5,345 bases of DNA from Deltaproteobacteria bacterium. Its GTDB lineage: Bacteria; Desulfobacterota; DSM-4660; Desulfatiglandales; HGW-15. Position 1 is the stretch's first letter. Every line of letters begins with the position of its first letter. The notes under the pieces were generated by a model. The model was given only the letters and a program-made list of their open reading frames with translations. It was not told the DNA's origin and did not search any database. Location of the stretch: positions 1 to 5,345 of the forward strand of contig JAFDHB010000218.1 in assembly GCA_019308985.1 (NCBI GenBank), in the 5' to 3' direction. Shown in pieces: positions 1-5,292 of this stretch. The position numbers and the translations under genes were made by a program.

Positions 1-1
1 G

Positions 2-1654
2 GAGCCCGTTGAAGCCGTCAAGAGACACATAGTCGACTTGAAGGAAAAGATGCCCTCCCATATCAAGGAGCACTCTTTTATCTTGGATTCCCATTTGATG
101 ATCATGAACGACAGTATGCTATATGATTCAACCATCGAAACCATATTGAAGGACAAGATCAATGCGGAATGGGCACTCAAGAAATCTATCCAGAATATCA
201 AGCAACTTTTTGATGAGATCGAAGATGAATATATCAAGGACCGATATCTGGACGTAGAGAACGTTGCGGAAAGGATCTTACGATATCTTGCCGGGAAAGA
301 CGATGAGAGTCTTGCAGAGATAAAGGAAAGGGCCATTATCGTAGCACATGATCTGTCACCCGTCGATACCAGTGCAATGGATACGGGAAAGGTGCAAGGC
401 TTCATTACAGATGTCGGGGGTAAGACATCCCATACGGCAATCATCGCCAAATCGCTGAAGATCCCGGCTGTGGTTGGACTGGAATCCGCAACAAGCCTGA
501 TCCAGGATAGCAGTATCATCATAGTGGATGGAAACGCGGGAGAGGTGATCCTTGAACCCGATGACGAGACAATTATTGAATACCAGGAAAAGCAGCTTCA
601 ACACGAAAGGTATGAATCCACCATACTGAGGAGCAGTCACCTCCCCGCAGAAACTCTTGACGGATACCGGGTTGCCATAGAGGCCAACATAGAATTCCCG
701 GAAGAGGTGGTGCTGGCTCGGGATCATGGGGCCGAAGGAATAGGTCTTTACAGGACGGAGTTTCACTACCTCAGGGCACCGGAGGTGCCCGGCGAGGAAG
801 AGCTCTTTGACGCCTACAGGGAGGTTGCGGAAATCATGGCCCCTGCCCCGGTTACGATGAGGACTCTCGACCTGGGAGGGGACAAGTTTTCCTCTGTATC
901 AAAATTCGGGGAACTGAAGCTGAAGAGGGAGACAAATCCTGCCCTGGGTCTTCGGGCCATCAGGTTTTGCCTGAAGGAACCAATGATATTCAAGACCCAG
1001 CTGCGGGCGATTCTTAGGGCCAGTGCCTTTGGAAATATGCGTTTGATGTTCCCAATGATTTCCGGGTTGCAGGAGATCCTGGATGCGAGGGCAATGCTGA
1101 GCGAGGTTGCAGAGGAGCTGAAAAAGGGCGGCATTCCCTATGATCGAGAGATGAAGGTCGGCATCATGATAGAAGTCCCCTCCGCAGTTACAATGGCTGA
1201 TATCCTTGCAAAATATGTAGATTTTTTCAGCATAGGCACCAATGACCTCATTCAGTATGCACTGGCCATAGACAGAATCAATGAAGAGGTTGCCTTTATG
1301 TACCAGCCCTTTCATCCGGCGATCATCAGGATGATCAAGCATGTGGTAGATATCGCCAGGGCCTCCGGGACAAGGGTCGCCCTGTGCGGAGAGATGGCGG
1401 CAGATCCACTGTGCGCCTTTCTCCTGCTGGGGATGGGTGTTGATGAACTAAGCATGAATCCAAGGGGGATACCATTGATAAAAAAACTTATTAGGACCAT
1501 TTCCATGGAGAAGACGAGGGCGGATGTCAGGGAGATAATGGGCTTTGAGACGGCAAGGAGAATAAGGGAGTTTGTCTTGGAAAGAATCGGCCCATTCATT
1601 GATTCTGAAGAGTACAAGAATTCCCAGAACTTCCTGATGCAGGCGACTGGGTAG
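2..1654 (+). CDS. ptsI: Phosphoenolpyruvate-protein phosphotransferase (PTS Enzyme I), 5'-truncated by the window edge
   Basis: Enzyme I takes the phosphate from PEP onto an active-site histidine and passes it to HPr, the first step of the cytoplasmic phosphotransferase chain. The frame is open from base 2 with 550 codons visible. E. coli EI has 575 residues and its active His at 189; here it is codon 144 of the window, so roughly 45 N-terminal residues lie upstream. The TTG at 38 is therefore probably not the start. Domains seen in order: the end of the helical HPr-binding region; the phospho-His swivelling domain with GGKTSHTAI (His at 431-433); and the PEP-binding TIM barrel with GIGLYRTEF, MRTLDLGGDK, NPALGLRAIRF, IMIEVPSAV, SIGTNDLIQYALAIDR and CGEMAADP (the active-site Cys of the family). 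All expected catalytic residues are present. No GAF domain is visible, so ptsI fits better than ptsP, although an N-terminal extension outside the window cannot be excluded. HPr would be expected just upstream. smpB follows after 29 bp and may be cotranscribed. Confidence 0.96.
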   Translation, partial: EPVEAVKRHIVDLKEKMPSHIKEHSFILDSHLMIMNDSMLYDSTIETILKDKINAEWALKKSIQNIKQLFDEIEDEYIKDRYLDVENVAERILRYLAGKDDESLAEIKERAIIVAHDLSPVDTSAMDTGKVQGFITDVGGKTSHTAIIAKSLKIPAVVGLESATSLIQDSSIIIVDGNAGEVILEPDDETIIEYQEKQLQHERYESTILRSSHLPAETLDGYRVAIEANIEFPEEVVLARDHGAEGIGLYRTEFHYLRAPEVPGEEELFDAYREVAEIMAPAPVTMRTLDLGGDKFSSVSKFGELKLKRETNPALGLRAIRFCLKEPMIFKTQLRAILRASAFGNMRLMFPMISGLQEILDARAMLSEVAEELKKGGIPYDREMKVGIMIEVPSAVTMADILAKYVDFFSIGTNDLIQYALAIDRINEEVAFMYQPFHPAIIRMIKHVVDIARASGTRVALCGEMAADPLCAFLLLGMGVDELSMNPRGIPLIKKLIRTISMEKTRADVREIMGFETARRIREFVLERIGPFIDSEEYKNSQNFLMQATG

Positions 1655-1683
1655 GTTCCGGAACAGATATCTGAAAGGGTTCC

Positions 1684-2136
1684 ATGAGTAGACGAGTTGT
1701 TTGTCAGAACAAGAAGGCGTTCCATGAATACTTCATCGAAGAGGTCTATGAAGCGGGAATGGTCCTTCTCGGCCCCGAAGTCAAGTCCCTGAGGCAAGGG
1801 CGAGCGAACCTTGTGGATAGCTATGCAAGAGTTAAAAAAGGAGAGGTTTTTCTCTACAATATGCATATCAGCCCCTACCCGTACGCCCACAATATCAACC
1901 TGGATCCTACGAGGACTAGGAAGCTCCTCCTGAACAAGAGAGAAATCAAGAGGTTGATTGGCAAGACGGAAGAAAAGGGTTATTCATTGATACCAATAAG
2001 GGTCCATTTCTCTAACGGCTGGGCCAAGGTGGACCTTGCCCTTGCCAAGGGAAAAAGGAAGGTAGACAAGCGGAGGGCCATAAAGGAAAGGGACCTGAGG
2101 AGGGAAATGGAGCAGGAGAGGAAAAGATCAAGGTAG
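1684..2136 (+). CDS. smpB: SsrA-binding protein SmpB (trans-translation)
   Basis: SmpB binds the tRNA-like end of tmRNA, helps load it with alanine and delivers it to ribosomes stalled on broken mRNAs. The 150-residue product is close to the usual length (E. coli 160). Family signatures are clear: FHEYFIEEVYEAG near residues 13-25, GPEVKSLRQGRANLVDSYA at 30-48 (OB-fold core and RNA contact), DPTRTRKLLLNKREI at 74-88, and LAKGKRKVDKR at 120-130. These lead into a strongly basic tail (about 122-150) that in this family folds into the empty mRNA channel of the ribosome. The ATG at 1684 has a modest purine-rich site GAAAGGG (1673-1679) 4 nt upstream, and the alignment starts naturally there. It lies 29 bp after ptsI on the same strand, and its RNA partner gene ssrA begins 68 bp after its stop. 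The ssrA promoter starts at the base following the stop codon. Identification is secure. Confidence 0.97.
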   Translation: MSRRVVCQNKKAFHEYFIEEVYEAGMVLLGPEVKSLRQGRANLVDSYARVKKGEVFLYNMHISPYPYAHNINLDPTRTRKLLLNKREIKRLIGKTEEKGYSLIPIRVHFSNGWAKVDLALAKGKRKVDKRRAIKERDLRREMEQERKRSR

Positions 2137-2165
2137 TTGACTCCGCTGAAAAAAGTGCTTATAGT
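2137..2165 (+). promoter_or_regulatory. Sigma-70-type promoter for ssrA
   Basis: TTGACT at 2137-2142 and TATAGT at 2160-2165 are separated by exactly 17 bp, each matching the sigma-70 consensus at five of six bases. The -35 box begins at the first base after the smpB stop. Predicted initiation near 2172 would give a leader of about 33 nt before the mature tmRNA 5' end at 2205. That fits the known removal of tmRNA leaders by RNase P. The position lets tmRNA be made independently of the ptsI-smpB transcript. Promoter activity is inferred from sequence alone. Confidence 0.75.
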
Positions 2166-2204
2166 AATGATTGGCATATCCTTCAAAGATCACATCACTT
2201 GAAA

Positions 2205-2560
2205 GGGGGCGAAACGGCTTCGACGGGGATAAGGAAGCTTAAGCTGCATACCGAGGTTCCATCACCCTCGTAAAACAGATGGGCTAAAACAAACGCAGAC
2301 GATTATGCGTACGCCTTAGCCGCGTAAAGACGGCTAACGTCCTTTCGGTCAGTCCTGCGGGGCCGAAAAGGGCGTCGACTCAGCAGGATAGCCGCTTCGA
2401 CACACCTGTGGGTCGAGGGGGCGAAACATATCACAGGGTAGTTCCCTGGCAACCTTGCCCGATAGGGAACCAGGGAGCGAAAAATCAGTATCGGGCTATG
2501 TATGTAGAGGCTTAAGTGGAATATTTCCGGACCCGGGTTCGACTCCCGGCGCCTCCACCA
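2205..2560 (+). ncRNA. ssrA: Transfer-messenger RNA (tmRNA), one-piece
   Basis: tmRNA acts first as an alanyl-tRNA and then as an mRNA to rescue stalled ribosomes and tag the unfinished protein for proteolysis. Ends were set by the acceptor stem: GGGGGCG (2205-2211) pairs with CGCCTCC (2550-2556) with one G-U, followed by encoded ACCA (2557-2560). The T arm is CCGGG-TTCGACT-CCCGG (2533-2549). The long P2 helix is visible as CTTAAGC plus TGCAT (2238-2249) against ATGTA and GCTTAAG (2502-2516). A pseudoknot near the 3' side is explicit: 2443-2449 pairs with 2470-2476, while 2457-2463 pairs with 2490-2496. CCTTTCGG (2341-2348) can pair with CCGAAAAGG just downstream, in line with another pseudoknot after the tag frame. 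The length of 356 nt is normal for a single-piece tmRNA. It adjoins smpB, its protein partner. No permuted or intron-containing structure is seen. Confidence 0.97.
2295..2327 (+). other. tmRNA tag-peptide reading frame (ADDYAYALAA, then TAA)
   Basis: Inside ssrA, GCA at 2295 opens a frame encoding ADDYAYALAA and ending at TAA 2325-2327. The ALAA end is the classic degradation signal recognised by ClpXP-type proteases, and the acidic start with tyrosines resembles tags I recall from Desulfobacterota. The resume codon is taken as GCA by analogy with other tmRNAs. The in-frame AAC just before it could add an Asn if resumption is one codon earlier. The frame itself is secure and the first residue slightly less so. 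Confidence 0.9.
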
Positions 2561-2585
2561 GAATTCGCTTCGAAGGACAACCCGC

Positions 2586-3257
2586 CTATCGCGCCTCATG
2601 CGTTGAACGGCTTTTTTCCCAAGCAGCGCCCTCGTCGCAGAGGTGGATGATCTTGCACTGTTCGTGCTTTGGGTTTCGAGCGGTGCAGACGTTACGTCCG
2701 TGGAGAATAAGGAGGTTTGAGAACAGGGTCCAGTGTTTCTTGGGGACGACTTCCATGAGATCAAACTCCGCCTTGACGGGGTCCCTGTTCCTGGTAAGGC
2801 CGATTCGCCGGGAGAGCCTCAACACGTGGGTGTCCACCACGATTCCAGGGATACCAAAGGCCTCTCCCAAGACCAGGTTGGCGGTCTTGCGGCCGATGCC
2901 CTTCAAGGAGACAAGGTCATCCAGATTTTGCGGCACCTTCCCGTTAAAGCGCTCCAGGAGATCCGAACAGAGACTCTTCATGGCCTTGGCCTTGTTGCGA
3001 TAAAAACCCGCGGGCCTTATATCCTCTTGAAGTTGTTCAAGGTCCGCCGTGGCATAGTCTTCGGCAGACCCGTATTTCTTGAAGAGCGACCTGGTTACTT
3101 GGTTCACCCTCTCGTCCGTACACTGTGCGGAAAGTAAGGTGGCTATGAGGAGTTCGAGGGGGTTTGAAAACTCGAGGGCGGTCCTGGCCCCGGGATATTC
3201 TTTGCTGAGAATCCTAATTATTTCCCTGGTCTTTTCTCGTTTCTCCTTTTCGTTCAT
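2586..3257 (-). CDS. nth: Endonuclease III (bifunctional DNA glycosylase/AP lyase) with an altered Fe-S ligand
   Basis: Nth excises oxidised pyrimidines and cuts the DNA at the resulting abasic site in base-excision repair. From the chosen ATG at 3255-3257 the product is 223 residues, typical of the family. LLIATLLSAQCTDERVN lies at 36-52. The helix-hairpin-helix LKGIGRKTANLVLGEAF is at 118-134 with catalytic K124, followed by VDTHV with catalytic D142. The C-terminal cluster loop reads C191-X6-H198-X2-C201-X5-C207. E. coli has C-X6-C-X2-C-X5-C, so the second [4Fe-4S] ligand is His (codon CAC, at 2664-2666). The frame stays open upstream to an ATG at 3383, but that extension of 42 residues is unlike the family, and a GGGAGG ribosome site sits just before the 3257 start. 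The gene converges on ssrA with 25 bp between them, and no - strand partner follows. Function as Nth is well supported; the state of its cluster is open. Confidence 0.95.
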   Translation of the reverse strand: MNEKEKREKTREIIRILSKEYPGARTALEFSNPLELLIATLLSAQCTDERVNQVTRSLFKKYGSAEDYATADLEQLQEDIRPAGFYRNKAKAMKSLCSDLLERFNGKVPQNLDDLVSLKGIGRKTANLVLGEAFGIPGIVVDTHVLRLSRRIGLTRNRDPVKAEFDLMEVVPKKHWTLFSNLLILHGRNVCTARNPKHEQCKIIHLCDEGAAWEKSRSTHEAR

Positions 3258-3335
3258 ATCCTCCCTCGCTTTTCCCCATCCAGGCCCAGGCGAAGCCACA
3301 AGGACAAAGACCAGATTAAGGGCTTGTTTTTGGAT

Positions 3336-3365
3336 AAAATAGCATAGAAACCAGGGAAAATTCAA
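3336..3365 (-). promoter_or_regulatory. Possible promoter for nth
   Basis: On the - strand TTGAAT (3365-3360) and TATTTT (3341-3336) are separated by 18 bp, a plausible but weak sigma-70 pair. It would give an nth leader of about 70 nt. The stretch is AT-rich against its surroundings, which supports it slightly. Matches this loose arise by chance, so this is only a candidate. Confidence 0.3.
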
Positions 3366-3496
3366 GATTACAAACCGAAGCACTTACTGCTGTTGGGCCT
3401 GCAACCAGGATAGCATCCTTGGAAAAGTATGAACCAGGCCAGGGATAGGGTTACAATTTTTGGCAGAAGCAGGACATATTTTGTAAATTTGCGGGC

Positions 3497-3508
3497 CCCT
3501 GGCCAGGG
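3497..3508. repeat. Perfect 12-bp palindrome CCCTGGCCAGGG
   Basis: The 12 bases equal their own reverse complement, a form typical of a binding site for a dimeric regulator. Its right half word GGCCAGGG is repeated at 3437-3444, about 64 bp upstream. It lies roughly 220-230 bp before the secreted-protein gene at 3729 and about 240 bp upstream of nth. No matching regulator is visible in the window, so an operator role is speculative. Confidence 0.4.
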
Positions 3509-3565
3509 AGGATTCCATTAACCTGCTGAAAACATGGGCCTATTGTCCAGATCGAAGTATGGTAT

Positions 3566-3600
3566 GGCCCTTGCAGCAGAGTAGGAAGGGGGCAAGGGCC
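3566..3600. promoter_or_regulatory. GC-rich hairpin in the leader of the secreted-protein gene
   Basis: GGCCCTTGC (3566-3574) is the exact reverse complement of GCAAGGGCC (3592-3600), with a 17-nt purine-rich loop. T-G and A-T pairs at 3565/3601 and 3564/3602 can extend the stem. No T run follows on either strand, so it is not a standard intrinsic terminator. It lies about 130 bp before the ATG at 3729. It could be an mRNA stability or attenuation element, or an inverted-repeat binding site. The pairing is seen directly; the role is unknown. Confidence 0.5.
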
Positions 3601-3713
3601 GTCATCAATGGAACGAGGGATTTCCGGGTATGGTGATACTTGCGAGTGAAATTGCCCCGTATATTCCTTCTTGGAGGTCTTTGAGGGACTTTTCCGGGAA
3701 GACTTTATTGACT

Positions 3714-3721
3714 AAGGAGGG
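3714..3721 (+). promoter_or_regulatory. Strong ribosome binding site AAGGAGGG
   Basis: AAGGAGGG lies 7 nt before the ATG at 3729, a near-perfect Shine-Dalgarno sequence. It is the strongest in the window and fixes the start of the secreted-protein gene. Confidence 0.88.
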
Positions 3722-3728
3722 CTGAACA

Positions 3729-4472
3729 ATGAAGGGAATCAAGAGAGTGATATATCCCATTTTGCCACTGGTTATTCTCTGTTTCTTGCTTTTTCCAGGA
3801 AATAGCTCGGCAGGCGTTGCAACTGATGTTATCGACTTCGGCCAGGTCCTGGTTGGTGAGCAGGTAACCAGGGGCTTGGCTATCAGTAACGGGGCGGCCA
3901 CTACCTACGTCATCTATGTGGAGTTGTTCAATTCAGCCACGGAGTCCTTTTCTGTGGACTATTCGGGGGATTATCCAATTGTGCTTGGATCGGGCGAGTC
4001 CAGGGAGATATTAATTACCTACTCACCTACTACTGTTGGAATAGATACCGGTACGCTCACGATAAAATATTACGAAGGAGGATGGACACCAAAAGGGACC
4101 GAAGAGGTTGGACTAAAGGGAGAAGGGGTGGAAGAAATTGTCCCGGAGACCCTTATTATCAACGGGCGGGACACGGGCATCATCGATCATCTGTATGGTG
4201 ATCAGCCTGTTTCAGCTTGGATCGAGGAGTGCAAGGTCAATGCAAAGAACCAAGGACAATACGTTAAATGCGTCTTCATTTTGACAAACAAGCTCAAGAA
4301 GGCTGGACTCATAACGGCCAAGGAAAAGCGTATTATCAGAAAAGAGATCATCCTGGCGGTCATAAAGGAAAAGAGAGAAAAATTCGAGCATTACTCGTGG
4401 AAGAAAAGGTGGAAGGAGAAACACCGGGATGCCGAATACCGGAGAATGAGGAGGTGGTTGGCCAGCAGGTAG
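3729..4472 (+). CDS. Secreted ASH/Hydin-like domain protein with a two-Cys module and basic tail, function unknown
   Basis: The 247-residue product opens with a Sec signal peptide: KGIKR, then a hydrophobic stretch at about 7-22, with likely cleavage after NSSA (residue 28). Residues 30-133 match the ASH/Hydin (choice-of-anchor D) immunoglobulin-like fold: VIDFGQVLVGEQ, LAISNGA, FSVDYS, LGSGES..ILITYSPTTVGIDTGTLTIKY, and a closing VGLKGEG. Residues about 146-206 form a second unit with two cysteines, C168 and C181, around NAKNQGQYVKCV and then GLITAKEK. From memory this resembles a short C-terminal module (NHGQYVSCV...GLITGKEKG) of other exported bacterial proteins. Residues 198-247 are very rich in Lys and Arg (about 20 of 50), with Trp and Tyr among them. 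The start is set by the strong ribosome site. It stands alone on its strand; a predicted lipoprotein gene converges from the right. Export is well supported. Periplasmic or surface adhesion or scaffolding is only a guess. Confidence 0.85.
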   Translation: MKGIKRVIYPILPLVILCFLLFPGNSSAGVATDVIDFGQVLVGEQVTRGLAISNGAATTYVIYVELFNSATESFSVDYSGDYPIVLGSGESREILITYSPTTVGIDTGTLTIKYYEGGWTPKGTEEVGLKGEGVEEIVPETLIINGRDTGIIDHLYGDQPVSAWIEECKVNAKNQGQYVKCVFILTNKLKKAGLITAKEKRIIRKEIILAVIKEKREKFEHYSWKKRWKEKHRDAEYRRMRRWLASR

Positions 4473-4881
4473 GTGTCCTCGTATTATGATCTTCACTACT
4501 CTCGAGTTTCTCTTAACGTGTCTCTGAGACTCTTCCCGTGATCCGCCCTGCTTGGGCAGGGTGGATCCGCATTTACCAAACTTTTTCCGGCAACCTCAGT
4601 AATTTTCAACCCCAGGATCGATTTGTCCCAGGATATAGGACTTTTTCACCGCTTTCTCCTTCTAGCCTGCCATCCAGCAGGACGCTCAGTGGGCAAGTCA
4701 ACATTATTCATATACGTGAGTTATCACCGCTGGAACCGTTAGCAACCCCTAACCCTTTCAGGCCTACTTGTCACTTGGATCCATTGGGAATAGGGAAGTG
4801 TCGAAATAGAGAAAAAACAAATTGGGCAAGAAAGCCGGAGCGGAACAATCACATCCTTTGATGGGATACCGCCCTCAGGAA
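4473..4881. other. 409-bp intergenic region between two convergent exported-protein genes
   Basis: No credible gene is seen. The region contains a small palindrome GTCTC-T-GAGAC (4520-4530), the strong hairpin at 4540-4567, and a 5-bp stem CCTGC/GCAGG (4666-4681). It also holds two direct-repeat pairs: CCCAGGAT at 4611 and 4627, and ACTTTTTC at 4580 and 4640. Open frames here encode proline- and serine-rich strings without family features. It probably holds the 3' ends of both flanking transcripts. Confidence 0.6.
4540..4567. terminator. Strong hairpin, probable 3' end structure for the secreted-protein gene
   Basis: GATCCGCCCTGC (4540-4551) pairs with GCAGGGTGGATC (4556-4567): twelve pairs including one G-T, with loop TTGG. 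It starts 68 bp after the stop of the + strand gene ending at 4472. There is no immediate T tract. The nearest, CTTTTT, starts 14 nt after the stem (4581-4586). It may protect the mRNA 3' end or act as a weak or bidirectional terminator between the convergent genes. The hairpin is certain; the terminator call is moderate. Confidence 0.5.
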
Positions 4882-5292
4882 TCATCCCTTCTTTTTTCCT
4901 TTCTTCTTCTTAAACTTCCCGGGCGGATATTTCTTCTTATGGGTTTGGTGTTTCACGTATGGCCTGTCAGTATCCATTTCAATGGTCACCCTATCACCGA
5001 GGCTTACGCGCAGATGAGCGGGAAGCGACACGGACATCCTCCATGATGACCCGTCCATATAGAAATAGACCCTTCTGCCGATGTCGAAATAGACTTGGGC
5101 TGCGGGATAATAGTGGTAGGTATATTTTGCGCGGTATCCGTGGGCAGGGGCATGGCGCGGCGGTCCACCTTTCTTCACCTTGGGATTGCCCCCGAGATGA
5201 ATCTCCGCTGAACGAATGCACCCTGAGAATGAAAAGGCCAATATCCCGGAGATTATCAGGATTGACGTCTTTGACATAAATCTTGAATTCAT
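4882..5292 (-). CDS. Small Tyr-rich predicted lipoprotein with a poly-lysine tail, function unknown
   Basis: The 136-residue product starts with a signal sequence (SILIISGILAFSFSGC). Cys25 follows FSG, a near-consensus lipobox, so a lipid-anchored envelope protein is likely. A Gly/Pro/His-rich linker (about 33-52) leads to a compact core: KYTYHYYPAAQVYFDIGRR, VYFYMDGSSWRMSVSLP and LRVSLGDRVTIEMDTDRPY (56-112). The core ends in YPPGKFKKKKGKKKG. I recall similar short proteins (YYP..VYYD..RG.YFYL..G.W, then a D.DRPY..H..YPPG ending) as unnamed conserved hypotheticals in Proteobacteria and Desulfobacterota. The ATG at 5290-5292 has a G-rich site (5304-5298) 5 nt upstream. A second Met at codon 6 would also preserve the signal peptide. 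The gene converges on the secreted-protein gene. The core looks like a small beta domain, and the lysine tail could bind anionic polymer, but no function is established. Confidence 0.82.
   Translation of the reverse strand: MNSRFMSKTSILIISGILAFSFSGCIRSAEIHLGGNPKVKKGGPPRHAPAHGYRAKYTYHYYPAAQVYFDIGRRVYFYMDGSSWRMSVSLPAHLRVSLGDRVTIEMDTDRPYVKHQTHKKKYPPGKFKKKKGKKKG

Larger units (their letters stand above)
3258..3728. other. 471-bp divergent intergenic region between nth and the secreted-protein gene
   Basis: I find no convincing gene here on either strand. It holds a possible nth promoter, a bulged hairpin at 3405-3422 (GGAT-agc-ATCC core), a perfect 12-bp palindrome at 3497-3508, a 9-bp GC-rich hairpin at 3566-3600, and a strong ribosome site for the gene at 3729. 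Words of the type CCAGG/CCAGGG recur at about 3281, 3351, 3405, 3434 and 3504. TTTCCGGG occurs twice (3621-3628 and 3691-3698). The length and structure suggest a long 5' leader or regulatory region, but no known riboswitch class is recognised. Confidence 0.6.

Noticed and set aside
38..40. TTG as the start codon of ptsI
   Set aside because: The frame is open to the window edge and the residues before the TTG continue the EI N-terminal helical region; Enzyme I needs about 45 more residues upstream.
2550..2585. Integration site (att) at the 3' end of ssrA
   Set aside because: tmRNA 3' ends are common island targets, but no integrase, second copy of the end or island genes appear; nth follows directly.
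2582..2617. Intrinsic terminator for ssrA before the T run at 2612-2617
   Set aside because: Only 3-bp stems (CCG/CGG and CGC/GCG) can be drawn, with large loops, so the T run is better explained as nth lysine and glutamate codons.
2303..2764. Open frames over the tmRNA gene on either strand
   Set aside because: They overlap a well-defined structured RNA and nth, and their products have no family features.
3258..3383. 42-residue N-terminal extension of nth from the ATG at 3383
   Set aside because: The family starts near the 3257 Met, which has its own GGGAGG site; the extension is not Nth-like and covers the probable promoter.
3750..3812. Lipoprotein signal in the secreted ASH protein (Cys18 in VILCF)
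   Set aside because: The residue before Cys is Leu rather than Gly, Ala or Ser; the SSA site at residues 26-28 fits ordinary signal peptidase better.
3605..3901. Minus-strand open frame overlapping the start of the secreted-protein gene
   Set aside because: It is antisense to a gene with a clear signal peptide and strong ribosome site, and its product shows no domain.
4611..4647. Short direct repeats CCCAGGAT and ACTTTTTC as a repeat array
   Set aside because: Each occurs only twice, with different spacings and no conserved unit, so this is not a CRISPR or tandem array.
4538..4861. Plus-strand open frame in the 4473-4881 gap
   Set aside because: It begins inside the strong hairpin, lacks a ribosome site, and encodes a Pro/Ser-rich string without a recognisable pattern.
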